Below, piece after piece: positions 1 to 10,430 of a stretch of DNA of 64,000 nt. The stretch covers positions 129,750,036 through 129,814,035 of the forward strand of contig CM061921.1 of assembly GCA_031002005.1 (NCBI GenBank). The letters are read 5' to 3'. The notes beneath the pieces were generated by a model. The model searched no databases. It had not been told where the DNA came from and saw only the letters and a program-made list of their open reading frames with translations. The position numbers and the translations under genes were made by a program. This DNA comes from Vandiemenella viatica (Eukaryota > Arthropoda > Insecta > Orthoptera > Morabidae). Each line of letters starts with the position of its first letter. Within the stretch, counting starts at the first letter, position 1.

Positions 1-706
1 AATTTTTTTGTTGTAAACCTAATATATTATGTTTTATCAAAATTTAATTTTAATGAATTTGCCTTAAATCAGTTTGATACTTCACTAGGTACTTCATTTA
101 TATTAAATTCTAAATTACTGTTTGGTATTTTTCTCAAAGCCATGTTAGAGTCATCTACAAATAAAACACTCTTAACTTTGTCAGATAAGTTTCCAGGAAA
201 TGTATAACAAAAACAGGAGGGATCCTAGGACAGAGCCTTGTGGAATTCCATGTTTATTTTCTCCCAGTCTGATGATGCATCTTTACTGATTTTAGAATAA
301 AAAATTGAAAATTTTTGCATTTGACTTTCTACATACGATTCAAACTATTTATTTCCATAAGTACAATAGTAATCAAATAAAAAAAAGTAATTCTTGATTT
401 ACACAGTCAAATGCTTTTGCCAGATAACAAAAAAATTCTACAGGGCTCACTTTATTATTCAGTTCCTTAAATGTGTTATTTAAAAACAGATATATAGCCA
501 TTTCTGTGGATGATCCTTTTTGGAACCCAAATTATGAATTAGTGTGGCTATTATAGTGTGTAACATGTTTTATTATTCTACAGTGCATGAATTTTTCAAA
601 AATCTTTGAGAATCCTGAAAGTAATGAAATGGGACGATAGTTATCTAAATATGTTGCTTCTCCTCTTTTAAATAACAGTTTTACAGCTGCATATTTTAGT
701 CTATTT
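1..706 (-). pseudogene. LINE A reverse transcriptase, central part
   Basis: Minus-strand reverse transcriptase remnant, closely similar to the better preserved LINE B copy at 56602-57300. The catalytic FADD box is present near 150-172 but reads FVDD, and the preceding PQGSVLGP region is damaged by a deletion. It ends exactly where the hAT element starts, inside the motif tagtctattt, and resumes at 7342. No open frame of useful length remains, so it is dead. Confidence 0.8.
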
Positions 707-1257
707 CAGGGATCCCCAATGTGGTCGGTATCAACCCCTGGGGGTCGATAAGAGTTCTCCAGGAGTCGATTAATAAACGGGGGTCAATTGATAATAAAGA
801 GGATCAATTAAATTGTCTAGGAAAAAAAATGGGAATATCCCAATAAAAATCCAAAATAACTGACTATCCCCATTATAACTTGAGATTTACTGAAGCCTGC
901 GTCGCTTTAGGTACATGTTGAGGAGAAAACATACTGTAGCAGAGAGCATAGCAACGACGAGAGCGAAGAACAAAGCAGCAAAAACAAATAAACCAATTGG
1001 ATTGTTGCGGTGAGGTAATAATGGAGCAAAGCTTAGCGTTCAAACTGTTTGATTTCGCCTCTTTACTCTTCACTCGCATTGCTGGTTTGCTAGTGGTTAT
1101 TCCTGTGAGAAACGAATGTAGCCCAATTTATGAATTGTGTCTCTTAGGGATAAGAAAGAAGTTCAACATCACAATTGTTTTATTCTAGCTAAGCTATGTC
1201 ATGAACTCAACAAGTATTAAAACTTTATTTTTTATTTACTTCGGGTATTTAAGCATT

Positions 1258-1458
1258 TTATATTCGGGAGGACGTCGGTTCGAATCCCCATCCGGGCATC
1301 CGGATTTGGGTTTTCCACGGTTTCCCCATATCACTCCAGGCGAATGCTGGGATGCTTCCTCCAAAAAGCCATGGCCGAATTCCTTCCAATTCCTTGCCTG
1401 CAGTTCCATACCACCTCTAATGACCGCGCTGTGGACGAGTCGTAAAGCCACAGAGGTG
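1258..1458 (+). repeat. tRNA-derived SINE, 5'-truncated
   Basis: Starts at the B-box part of the tRNA-like head (GGTTCGAATCC near 1279) and continues through the shared body (ggttttcc, aggcgaatgctgggatg) to the tail words ctaatgaccgcg and cgtaaagccac. The same family occurs at 17796-18057, 18658-18914, 21907-22154 and 47615-48478. The A-box half of the head is missing. A G-run follows at about 1466-1479. It lies in the 5' untranslated part of hAT-A. Confidence 0.8.
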
Positions 1459-1769
1459 GAGAGGGGAGGGGGGGGGGAGTGAACGCTGCTGGCTCATTAC
1501 GCACAAGTTGCACTGTTAAACTCTAGTATGGTTTCCACTCTATGTATTGTATATCTAAATGAAGATTTTGTTCTTTACATAGAAAATATCGTAATATACC
1601 GAAAACCATTAAATTTAGATACTTTTTTTTTATCTGTTTCCTACCTAATTCTATTGAATAGGTAACTTAAAGATGTAATTATTATTCCTTCCAAGTCTAG
1701 ATATCTATTGTTAACAAAAAGTAGCAACAATGCAGTCTGATTAAGAACAGGCAGTTCTTTATAGCTCGT

Positions 1770-2825
1770 GTGGGAATAAGTTGCATCTCTTACTGCCGCT
1801 GTTTTGTTGTGCTGCGATCATATCATGTTGTTCATATTACAAATCTGAGTTTAATACCTACAGTGTCGTCTACCAGTTCTAAGAAGAAATGCAGACAATA
1901 TTCACACGAGTATTTGAAATATGGTTTTGTGCCATCTTTTGCTAATGAAACTATTCCTATGTGCTTGTTATGTGAAAACACTTTCAGCAATGATGCTATA
2001 AAGCCGGCAAAACTGAAAGACCACTTGGAAAGGATCCATTCTGATAAGAAAAAGAAAAATTTTGAGTATTTAAAAATGCTGAAAGAGAAATTGAGAGTTC
2101 GGGAAAATTTAAGTACATATTTGAAGTCATCTGCTAGCGCTGACAGTGAAGGAAGACTGAGGACATCCTACAGCATCTCTCTTAACATAGCAAAGAAACG
2201 CAAACCGTCCACTATTGGTGAAGAGATTATAATACCAGCTATAAAAGATGTAATTGAAAATGTTATGAAGAAAGAGCCTCAACTAGTTTTAAAGTGTATA
2301 CCATTGAGTGCAAATACTGTGCAGCAACGTATAGAGGAAATGGCCGATGATGTGGAAAGAGCTTTGACCTCTGAGCTACGGCATTGTAAGTTTGCTATTC
2401 AACTTGACGAATCAACTTTGGGAAGTTCAAATCTTCTCATGGCTTATGTTAGGTACCATAGTCCATCCCTGAATGTCACTGTTGATGAATTTCTGTTAGC
2501 TAAATATCTTCAAACTGATTCAAAAGGTGAGACAATTTTTTTATGTTTGCAAGATTATTTGAACAAGCATAGCATTCCTTTTGGGAATATTACTGCAGTA
2601 GCTACTGACGGTGCACCTGCTATGGTAGGCCGTTATAGAGGATTTTTCGTCTTTCTGAAGGAAAAGGTTCCTAAAGTAAGTACCGTTCACTGTGTCCTAC
2701 ACAGGCAGCATCTTGTAGCCAAAAAAGTTGAGTGGCGAGCTGCATGATACTCTAAAAAGTGTGTTTGCAAAGTTATGTGAAGAAAATGATGAACCTTTCA
2801 ATCAATTACATTTGCATACTGAGGT
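1770..2825 (+). pseudogene. hAT-A transposase, N-terminal half (BED finger, ZBED5-like)
   Basis: The open frame 1770-2747 encodes a hAT transposase N-terminal half. Near residues 62-90 is a BED-type finger (CLLCENTF, then HLERIH). First catalytic aspartate region is FAIQLDEST, second AVATDGAPAMVGR, followed by HCVLHRQHLVAKK. This layout matches the ZBED5/SCAND3-type hAT group. The frame breaks at about 2720; a shifted frame continues through the usual KLSGELH and LHTEV motifs to 2825, where LINE C is inserted. The protein resumes at 5799 with RWLSRGDSLQRL. The first roughly 40 codons of the open frame are unlike a transposase, so the true start is probably downstream or spliced. Confidence 0.85.
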
Positions 2826-2855
2826 ACAGATACAGATATTAAACCGCTAAGGATA

Positions 2856-3830
2856 ATGGTCCTTAATTGTCGGAATATTAGAGGGAAAGTGGCCGATTTC
2901 CACGCTGCAGTTGCGACTAACGATGTTGATATAATACTAGGAATCGAGAGCTGGTTGACGCCAGAGGTAGAATCTAGCGAAGTATTTGCTCCTCAATTCA
3001 ATGTTTTTTGGAAAGACAGAACTACCTCAATGGGAGGAGGTGTGTTCGTGGCCTTTAATAAAACCATCAATTGCTCCGTAGTAAATGAAATGGAAAATTG
3101 TTGCGAGTTAATATGGGTGAAGGTAAAAATTGGCAGAAGTTTAAAGTTCATAATACTATCATTTTACCGAACTCCGGACTCTGGATTAGATAACGCGGAA
3201 TATTTTAGACAGTCACTTAATAGTATTTCTCAGAAATTTCAGGGACATACATTGATCATGGGAGGTGATTTTAATATACCCTCTGTTAACTGGGACACAT
3301 TTACATTCAGGTCAGGCAGAATAGATAGGTTAACAACCGAAACGTTCCTGGAATCATTCGCGGAAAATTCTCTTGAACAGATGGTCGAAGAGCCAACACG
3401 GAGCGTCAAAGATTCCTCGTCCATTTTGGATCTTTTTCTTACTAACAATCCGGATATTGTAGATAAAGTTTGTATAGAAGACGGTATAAGTGATCACAAG
3501 GCAATTGTGGTAACTTTAAAATCTAGGCTGAATATGAAGCATGGCAAGGACAAACTCATATATTACTTTGATAAGGCAAACGATGCGAGTATGGTTGATC
3601 ACTTGATGAAAAATTTTGAAACATACATGCTAAATACAAATGTTGAGGAACTCTGGTTTAATTTAAAAGAAATAATATGGACTGATATAAATCAATTTGT
3701 TCTTAAGAAGTTTATTAAGAACTTTCCGTGGTTCAATAGGGAAGTGAAACATTTGCTCAGGAGGCAGAGGCGTTTACATGCTAAGGTGAAGAAATGGTTG
3801 GACTCATTTAATCGCTCTAAATTAGTCTAG
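2856..3830 (+). pseudogene. LINE C apurinic-type endonuclease
   Basis: A 324-residue open frame beginning MVLNCRNIRGKVADFH, the usual start of CR1/L2-type endonucleases. Catalytic motifs are visible: GIESWL with the glutamate, MGGDFNIPSVNWD, and GISDHKAIV near residue 210. These residues cut target DNA to prime reverse transcription. It stops at 3830; two compensating frame changes in 3831-3960 (including a slipped A-run at about 3910) separate it from the reverse transcriptase, so the single ancestral ORF2 is broken. Confidence 0.85.
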
Positions 3831-3959
3831 TTTGCAAGCATAAGGCAATGCGTGATGCATTAAAAGAATTCCAAGTTAGGAATTTATCCGAAGATCTGAT
3901 TATTAATCCAAAAAAAGTTCTGGTCTTATGTCAAAGTAATAAGAGGCTCTTGTAAGGTT

Positions 3960-5507
3960 ATGGCATTGCTGAATAAGGAAAATGGGGAATTATCAGAAAC
4001 TAGCGTCGAGAAAGCAGAAATTTTGAATAATGTAATTAAAAAAGCTTTCACGTCAGAAAACTCGGAGGAGATTCCGATATTTAACAATCGAACCAACAAA
4101 ATTATGAATGATCTCGTTCTTGATGTCGATGTCGAGGGAATAACTAAACTGCTTATGAATGTAAATCCCAATAATGCTCCAGGACCAGACGGTATTCCTA
4201 CGAGATTCTACTCTAGGTACGCAAAGGAAATTGCGCCGTATTTGATGAAATTATATACCGCCTCCTTGGATCAAGGAAAAATACCAGCCGAATGGAAGAC
4301 CGCCATCGTAAGTCCAGTGTTCATAAGTGGAAATGTTAATGATCCTCAAAATTATAGGCCGATCTCGTTAACCTCAACACTTTGCAGGATTTTAGAACAC
4401 ATCATCTATTCAAATGTCATGCAGTTTTTGGATGAAGATGAGCTTTTAAACCCAAATAAACATGGATTCAGAAAAGGCCGATGCTGCGAAACACAACTTG
4501 CCCTCTTAATTCACGACTTGAGCCGTATTATAGATGAGCAATCCCAGGTTGATTTAGTTTTATTAGACTTCAAAAAAGCTTTCGACACTGTGCCTCACAC
4601 TAGGTTACTTAGGAAACTTGGCGGTTACGGTATATCTAGACAAATATGTGATTGGGTTGGAGACTTTTTGAAGGACAGAACACAATGTGTTCTCGACAAT
4701 GAGCGTTCATTACTTGCCGAAGTGAGGTCCGGGGTTCCCCAAGGAAGCGTGATAGGGCCTCTGTTGTTTCTCATATACATTAATGATTTGTGCAACATAA
4801 TAAGGGGAATGAAAAGATTATTTGCCGATGATGCTATTATTAATCGTGAAATCATAACCCAGGACGACTGCGCTTTGTTACAAGACGATATTATGAAAAT
4901 AATTGCATGGTGTAAAGATTGGCAGTTGGAGTTAAACGCTAAAAAGTGCCAAGTCATGCGTGTAAGTAAAAAGGTGACACTATTTAGCTTTGAATATACA
5001 ATTAATGGCACTGTCTTTAGAACGGTAGATTCCGCTAAATACCTAGGGGTAACTATTCGTAATAATTTGTCGTGGAATGAGCATATCAAGAATGTAATTG
5101 GGAACCGATTTCTATGTCGTAATTTGAAACAATGCACTCCGGAAGTTAAATCGATTGCGTACAAGTCACTAGTGAGGCCTCACTTGGAATATTGTTGCTC
5201 TGTATGGGGTCCCCATCAAATGGGATTAATGGAGGTATTAGAGATGGTCCAAAGAAGGGCCGCCCGATTCGTGACAGGTATATATAGTTGGAGGGAAAGC
5301 GTAAGTGCCATGTTGAAGGAGTTAGGTTGGGAAGACCTGGAGCACCGAAGGAGTTGCTCTCGACGGAAGCTAATTGAAAAATTCTCGACTGACGTATTTC
5401 GGAATGACAGCAAACAAATATTGCTACCAGCAACATTCATATCTCGGAATGACCGCAAAAATAAGATAAGAGAAATCAGGGCCAGAACCGATTCATTTCT
5501 CTACTGA
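3960..5507 (+). pseudogene. LINE C reverse transcriptase
   Basis: A 515-residue open frame with the ordered reverse transcriptase motifs NNAPGPDGIP, NYRPISLTS, KHGFRKGR, LLDFKKAFDTVPH, SGVPQGSVIGPLLFL and LFADDA. The catalytic FADD is intact. The frame ends at a TGA (5505-5507); beyond it, the same frame continues through the conserved tail motif FFPRAIREWN to a stop near 5557, so the TGA is probably a degenerate mutation rather than the original end. Copies DNA onto a nicked target in the source element. Confidence 0.88.
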
Positions 5508-5592
5508 TTTTTTCCACGAGCGATTAGGGAATGGAATAGAAAGGATTTACGGGGCTAGTAAACACAAAATCGGACAGGAGTAGCTTCCGATA

Positions 5593-5740
5593 AAGCACTC
5601 CGGCCATCCTGATCTGAGTTTTCCATGGTTTCCCTAGATCGCTCCAGGCGAATGCTGGGATGGTTCCTCACAATAGCATATGGGCGCCACCTGCCATATC
5701 CCGTATATCCCTTCCAAACCATTACCTTTCCTGATAGGTG
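5593..5740 (+). repeat. SINE-like core in the 3' region of LINE C
   Basis: Shows the body of the SINE family (cggccatcctgatctgag, ccatggtttccc, tcgctccaggcgaatgct) but no tRNA-like head and a different tail. It lies after the LINE C coding end and before the LINE tail repeat. It may be an inserted SINE fragment or a 3' sequence that LINE and SINE share, as in LINE-mobilised SINE families. The sequence cannot decide. Confidence 0.65.
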
Positions 5741-5798
5741 CAATGCACCCTCCGCCAAACACTTTTAGTGAATCGCGGAGTAATTGTAATAGTAATAG

Positions 5799-6547
5799 TA
5801 AGGTGGTTGTCAAGAGGTGATAGTTTGCAGAGGCTTGTTGATTTGTATGACTCCTCTGCAGAGTTTCTTAAGAATGTGGATCCATTACTATGTGACAAGT
5901 TAAAATGGTGCAAGAACCATCTGTTCTATTTGGCAGATCTTCAGTCAAAATTTAACGAAGTGTAGAAGGGTTTGCAAGGAAAAAATGTTATAATTGTTCA
6001 TGCTCGAACAATTATAATGGTCATTCAACTAAAAATGGACCTGTTAAAATCTTCACTGGCACGTAAAGATTTTAAATATTTTTCATACTTTCGACTACTA
6101 TAAGAAAATGAAGAGATACCCAACTGTGATTTGGAGATATATATTAAACTTCTCGATAAATTAAGAGAAGACTTCAAAGCACGTTTCGAAGACTTGGAGA
6201 ACATGCATGTTCCTGAATGGTTTGCTTCTCCATTTGATGTTAAAATTGATAGTGAAGGTAATGAACCTGGCTTAGAAGATGAACTGACTGAAATATGCGT
6301 AGATCTGGAAGCTAAAGCGTTGTTCAAAAATAAAAACCTCAGCGAATTTTGGAGCAATAACAATATTGCTACAAAATACCCCAGGCTCAGATCAGAAGCC
6401 GAACCTTTCTTACTTGCATTCCCAACTTCATACATGGTTGAAGCTGGCTTTAGCCACGCGAACGCTATTTTGACAAAACAGACTGAACTTGGAAAACCGT
6501 GGTGTTTTGCGACTAAAACTTACCAATTTTCCACCGAACATCACTAA
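5799..6547 (+). pseudogene. hAT-A transposase, C-terminal half
   Basis: Resumes the transposase after LINE C. 5800-5965 encodes RWLSRGDSLQRL and LYDSSAEFL, the normal continuation of LHTEV. A broken stretch follows, then 6131-6547 encodes the C-terminal dimerisation region, with YPRLRSEAEPFLLAFPTSY and GFSHANAILTKQ. Multiple frame breaks make it inactive. The end of the open frame (KTYQFSTEHH) is frameshifted from the usual LTNIEP-type ending. Confidence 0.8.
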
Positions 6548-6935
6548 TATTGCTGCTGCTGCCCTTCAGATCCATCCATCTCACTAATATAAACTACTTT
6601 AATAAAAATGTATGTTAACATATTTTTAATGTATTCAATAGTAGACGTAAAATGGCAGATGTTTTTTCAACTAATATAATTTATTTAAATTTTCAATGAT
6701 TATTTTGTGTTTTACATTTTATGACACTTACGGCTATAGGCTAGTTCCCATCTATGTATGATTTTGTTATTATTTTTTACAATTATAATAACAGTGTAAA
6801 ATATCTCCCTTTTCTGTTAGTGTTTTTGGGTGGATTTTTTAAGGTGTGGGAACTATAAATACTTTCTTTGGGTTGTTATGCAAGTCTCCTTATTGCTTAG
6901 CATTAGAAATGCTAAAAATGATTTAAATTTTTTAT

Positions 6936-7253
6936 CAGTGGCGGATCCAGGAATTTTTCCAGCCGGGCAAAAACTGTGGGAATACCGCCCATTGCAACAT
7001 TATGTGGAGCCCCCATTTTTGCCGTCTGATCCCAAGTGTCGCGGCCTCGATTGTCAGCCAAACACATTGTTGTCGCCGCCCCGACTGTCAGCCAAACACA
7101 TTATTGTCGCCGCCCCAATTGTTGGCCAAACTCATTGTTGTCGCTGCCCAGTGTACTACTTGTGCTAAAAAAAGGTTTCGGCGACTTATATCACCGCCCT
7201 TCAAGTTGGCACCCTGGTTTACATACCCCCCCCCCCCCCCAGATCCGGCACTG
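6936..7253. mobile_element. 318-bp hAT-type MITE within hAT-A
   Basis: Inverted ends CAGTGGCGGATCCAGG (6936) and CAGTGCCGGATCTGG (inverted, ending 7253). The 8-bp flanks are ttttttat (6928-6935) and gtttttat (7254-7261), one mismatch. It has no coding capacity. Inside is a three-unit 34-bp tandem repeat (7048-7149) and a C-run at 7226-7240. Inserted in the 3' part of hAT-A. Confidence 0.88.
7048..7149. repeat. 34-bp tandem repeat, three units, inside the MITE
   Basis: Units at 7048-7081, 7082-7115 and 7116-7149, each of the form cgattgtcagccaaacacat followed by a GTCGCCGCCC-type end. Units 1 and 2 differ at two positions, unit 3 is more diverged. Much richer in GC than its surroundings. Confidence 0.9.
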
Positions 7254-7341
7254 GTTTTTATTAAACGTTTAATCTGGGGGTTGATAAGAAGACAAATGTT
7301 CTATGAGGGGGTCGACGTGATAAAAAGTTTGGGGACCCCTG

Positions 7342-8409
7342 ATCTATTTAGAAACACACCTTGCATTAAGGATTCATTACAAATGTGAGCAAGTACATGA
7401 TTGCTACAATCTGAACATCTTTTCAGTAATTTACTTGAAATATTGAATGAAATTCTAGGTTACAAATGTTTCACGAGATTTTTTTTTTTTTTTTTTTTTT
7501 GAGACTGTTACTGGTGGCAATTGCATCTCCAGATATCTATTTGGGAAAGCAGTGTGAAGAAGCCTTAGGGCACTATGTGGGGATTGCTTTTCTATGCCTA
7601 ATTTGTCTACAACTGAAGTAAATGTTTGTTAAATATTTCACCAACTTCCCCTACTTCACTATGCACAGATCCATTTTGTTCTATTCTTATGTCTTTAGAG
7701 CGATTTACAGCTTTTCCTGTTCCAGTTTTTATTGTATTCCATATAGTTTTCATTTCATTGCCTGAATTCTCTATTTTAGCTGATATATACATGTTCTTGG
7801 TATTTCTTATTACATTTCTTGGTATTTTGAAATAAAGTTTATAATGAGCTTTCAGTGTATAGTTATCTGATTCTCATAATTTTAAGTAAAGGTCCCTTTT
7901 TGTTTTACTAGATACTCTTTGTTATCCATCCCTTACCCAATTAACTGCTTGTAGTGTTGACAACTTCCTTTTTTTTTTTAAACTTCCTTCGAAAAGTGTT
8001 AGAAATATACTAAGAAATAAATCAAATTTTGCATTAACACCCTGTGCAGTGTATCCTTCTGACCAATGTTCATTATTTAAGGAATCTATGAAATTTTTTA
8101 TATTGTTTTTATTGATATTTCTTCTATATACCTAACTTCACTTTATCTGTTTAGCAGTGTTTCTGGACAAGATATATAACAGTTGAGCATCATGATCAGA
8201 GATACCATTTATTACTGGAAGTATGCTGTAATTACTGTGCTGAGAAATATCCATAAAAAAATATCAAATGCAGTCCTGCTAATATTTTGTATTTTTTACG
8301 GAAATTACAAGTGCCATTAAGTTAAAAGACAATATCAAGGCTTCCATATCTAGTCTCTCATTGCTGTGATTGAGACTCTCCACATAAAACTATTTGTTTG
8401 TCATTTGAG
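7342..8409 (-). pseudogene. LINE A endonuclease C-terminal part and linker to reverse transcriptase
   Basis: Continues LINE A beyond the hAT-A insertion. Reading the minus strand, 8370-8190 contains INGISDHDAQLL, the histidine/aspartate box that ends the endonuclease, and 7792-7607 contains NEMKTIWNTIKTGTGK, the linker seen in related LINEs. The usual GDFN box near 8385 reads GESQ. A T-run at 7481-7500 and several stops show decay. Confidence 0.75.
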
Positions 8410-9173
8410 CAGGGCCAATTTAAGGCTACCGCAAGAACCACAGTAGCGGGGGCCCCCGGCACCATCCCCTTAAAAGTTTGTCCTTACTTAACGAACAATT
8501 TTCCTGCTGACATAAATAATATACAAATTTAGAATGTTAACAAGCTGCGTTCACAATAGATGTTTCCGAAGTGTGGAGTTCCACGAGATGTTCTTCATCA
8601 GATTCAGTTTTCAGAAAGTCGTATCTGATGTAATTACAATATGCCTATATATTTAAAGGCGTGTATTGCTCTGACCCTGTTTCAGCAATTTATGTAATTT
8701 CGTCCGAATAAACTCATTCATCTTTTGACGTTTCATATAAAAAGTTAATGAATTAAAATGTGTATGCCTGCTCACATGTCTCTATCCCCAAAAAACAATA
8801 TGTACTAGCAAAGAAAGGCAAGAAAAGAAATGTCGTATACAAAAAGTGTATTATAAATATAATAATAGCTATAAAATTGAATAAAAAAATAATTTCATTT
8901 GACACAATGGGCAGCAGGGCTTAGCTAGAAATGAAAGTGACAGTAGTTGGGAGATCCATATGAGATGCATTGATAAAACACCAAAGACTCGGCAAAGTTG
9001 GTCCCGTCCAGCTAATACTGAATAAACTGCTGGCCCGTTTGTACACAGATTTAGAGAAACCTCAGTGCGTCTCTATTTTCGAAAGTGTATGCAAAAGTAC
9101 ATCTAGAAATGAAGTAGGGGGGCCCCGAAATCAAACTTCGCAGGGGGCCCCGAAATTCCTTAAGCCGGCCCTG
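8410..9173. mobile_element. Non-autonomous hAT element, 764 bp, inside LINE A
   Basis: Begins CAGGGCCAATTTAAGG and ends with the inverted CAGGGCCGGCTTAAGG. Flanked by catttgag (8402-8409) and catttgtg (9174-9181), an 8-bp duplication with one mismatch. GGGGGCCCC-rich words lie just inside both ends. No transposase coding seen. It separates two parts of the LINE A endonuclease. Confidence 0.85.
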
Positions 9174-9660
9174 CATTTGTGAAACATAGTGGCAAAGACT
9201 CTAACTGCGATAAAAACAGTCTGAAATTTGCAGAGGGGGCCTGTCAATTGCTATTACTATGAGCTCTTCCTCACCATATTCGAGTTCTGTAATACAGCAT
9301 TCAAAGTGTTCCATACAATACTCACTAACAACTAAACTACTACATTGAATATTATTTTTAACAAAAATGGCAACTCCCCCATTCTCCATTTTACATCTAC
9401 AGAAATGAGAGCATAGTTCATAATTTGGGATGGACAGCTGAGATATTCCTGTGTCAGACAAATGATGTTCAGATATGCACAGTACATCTACATCAAAATT
9501 TCTGAAATTTTTAATCTCTTCTACACATAAGGTAATGTCATCAATTTTATTAAATATTCCTCTTTTATTTTGATGGAGAATAGTGGTCTGAACACTTTGA
9601 ATTGTTGAATTTATCAGTACATACTGGTATTTCAGTTGGATTTTCAATAAGTTTTGATCA
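9174..9660 (-). pseudogene. LINE A endonuclease N-terminal part
   Basis: Minus-strand frame 9647-9201 reads KRGIFNKIDDI, VDVLCISEHHLSD (catalytic glutamate), NYELCSHFCR, GGVAIFVKNNIQ and LIVIAIDRPP. This is the standard beginning of a CR1/Jockey-type endonuclease; the last motif normally reads YRPP. It is cut by the 8410-9173 insertion. Confidence 0.82.
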
Positions 9661-9689
9661 GCAGAGATGTTTATAATTTCCTTTAGACA

Positions 9690-10260
9690 TCTTGATACAT
9701 CTATTTTATTTACCCTATAAAAGGCTGCAACTTAACATCACTTATAACAGGAATGCCTCTTTCAGTCACCTGGCATCTCCTGATTTCATCAACAATAAGA
9801 AGTGAAAGCTTTCTTTTACCTCTGAAATGCAGATGAAGTTCATGGTGAGTATAACTGTCCCTACCAATGCAGGCCACATCTATCAAACCAATGTGTGAAT
9901 TTGCTGGCTGCCAAAGAATCCTTTCCAATGATACATTTGTACACCTAATATTATGCCACATCCAGGGCTTATCATAATGCTCAAGTTAACCTACAAATCC
10001 CACATTTGTCTGACATGTGTTCCTGGAAATGTGAGCAATGTCTTCCACAGTTGAATAATTGAGGTCCTTATCAAGACTATTTTCTGGTCCCCCCACAATT
10101 ACAATACAATCATCATCTGAGAAATCTTTTCTTAGGTCTTCCACACTACACTTCCAAGATCTGCATTTTGTTTGAAAATACTGCAAGCTTCTTAATCTGG
10201 CCCCAAGTTAGACTGAACTATTTCACTGATTCCCCTCCCATGATTGCTTCCAAATATCTG
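9690..10260 (-). pseudogene. LINE A ORF1 with SGNH-esterase-like domain
   Basis: Minus-strand frames read, in order, GSNHGRGISEIVQ near 10240 (block I, normally GDSHGR), DCIVIVGGPENSLD near 10110-10070, ISRNTCQTNVGFVG, then VACIGRDSYTHHELHLHFRG near 9870-9810 (the usual GLHLN.RGK block with the catalytic histidine). This ORF1 esterase fold is known from CR1-clade LINEs, where it is thought to aid RNA or membrane handling. Broken into at least three frames. The upstream stretch to about 10430 may hold more of ORF1. Confidence 0.7.
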
Positions 10261-10430
10261 CACCGTAGAATACTAGTGTGAAGGGCATAAACGCTACCTC
10301 CACTAATATAGTACAACAAATCAGCAATCGCTGAGCACATTTATGACCACTGTAATAGGTCGGATTTTAATAATGTTTGGATACTGGCAAGAACCTCACA
10401 TTTTTGGGACTCAGTAGTCAAGGAATCCAT

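Larger units (their letters stand above)
2826..5798 (+). mobile_element. LINE C: CR1/L2-like non-LTR retrotransposon inside hAT-A
   Basis: This segment splits the hAT-A transposase between LHTEV and RWLSRG. It encodes an apurinic-type endonuclease (2856-3830) and reverse transcriptase (3960-5507) in the same frame, separated by a damaged linker. The 3' region carries a SINE-like core (5593-5740) and ends in a short taatagtaatag repeat, a typical LINE tail. The element is nearly full length for ORF2 and is the least decayed LINE of the window. No clear target duplication was found. Clade placement (CR1, L2 or relative) is inference. Confidence 0.85.
707..7341 (+). mobile_element. hAT-A: hAT-superfamily DNA transposon with nested insertions
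   Basis: Ends are CAGGGATCCCCAA at 707 and the inverted CAGGGGTCCCCAA ending at 7341 (12 of 13 match). The 8-bp target duplication is gtctattt (699-706) and atctattt (7342-7349), one mismatch, typical of hAT. The element interrupts LINE A; LINE B shows the empty-site sequence. It encodes a plus-strand BED-finger hAT transposase (1770-2825, then 5799-6547). Inside it lie a SINE (1258-1458), a LINE (2826-5798) and a hAT MITE (6936-7253). Without these the element is about 3 kb. GGTCGA-like words recur near both ends. Confidence 0.92.
1..10430 (-). mobile_element. LINE A: CR1-like non-LTR retrotransposon, split by two hAT insertions
   Basis: A minus-strand LINE can be followed from an ORF1 near 10260 through endonuclease to reverse transcriptase at 1-706, where it runs off the window. 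Two DNA transposons (707-7341 and 8410-9173) interrupt it; removing them rejoins the LINE, and another copy (LINE B, 55702-57800) is uninterrupted at the first site. Order on the minus strand: SGNH-type ORF1 (10260-9690), endonuclease N part (9660-9174), endonuclease end and linker (8409-7342), reverse transcriptase (706-1). An esterase-type ORF1 is known from CR1-clade LINEs, hence CR1-like; the exact clade is not proven. All parts carry stops or frameshifts. The 5' end near 10430 is uncertain. Confidence 0.8.

Noticed and set aside
4625..5164. 179-codon minus-strand frame opposite the LINE C reverse transcriptase
   Set aside because: Shadow of a real coding frame; no independent motif.
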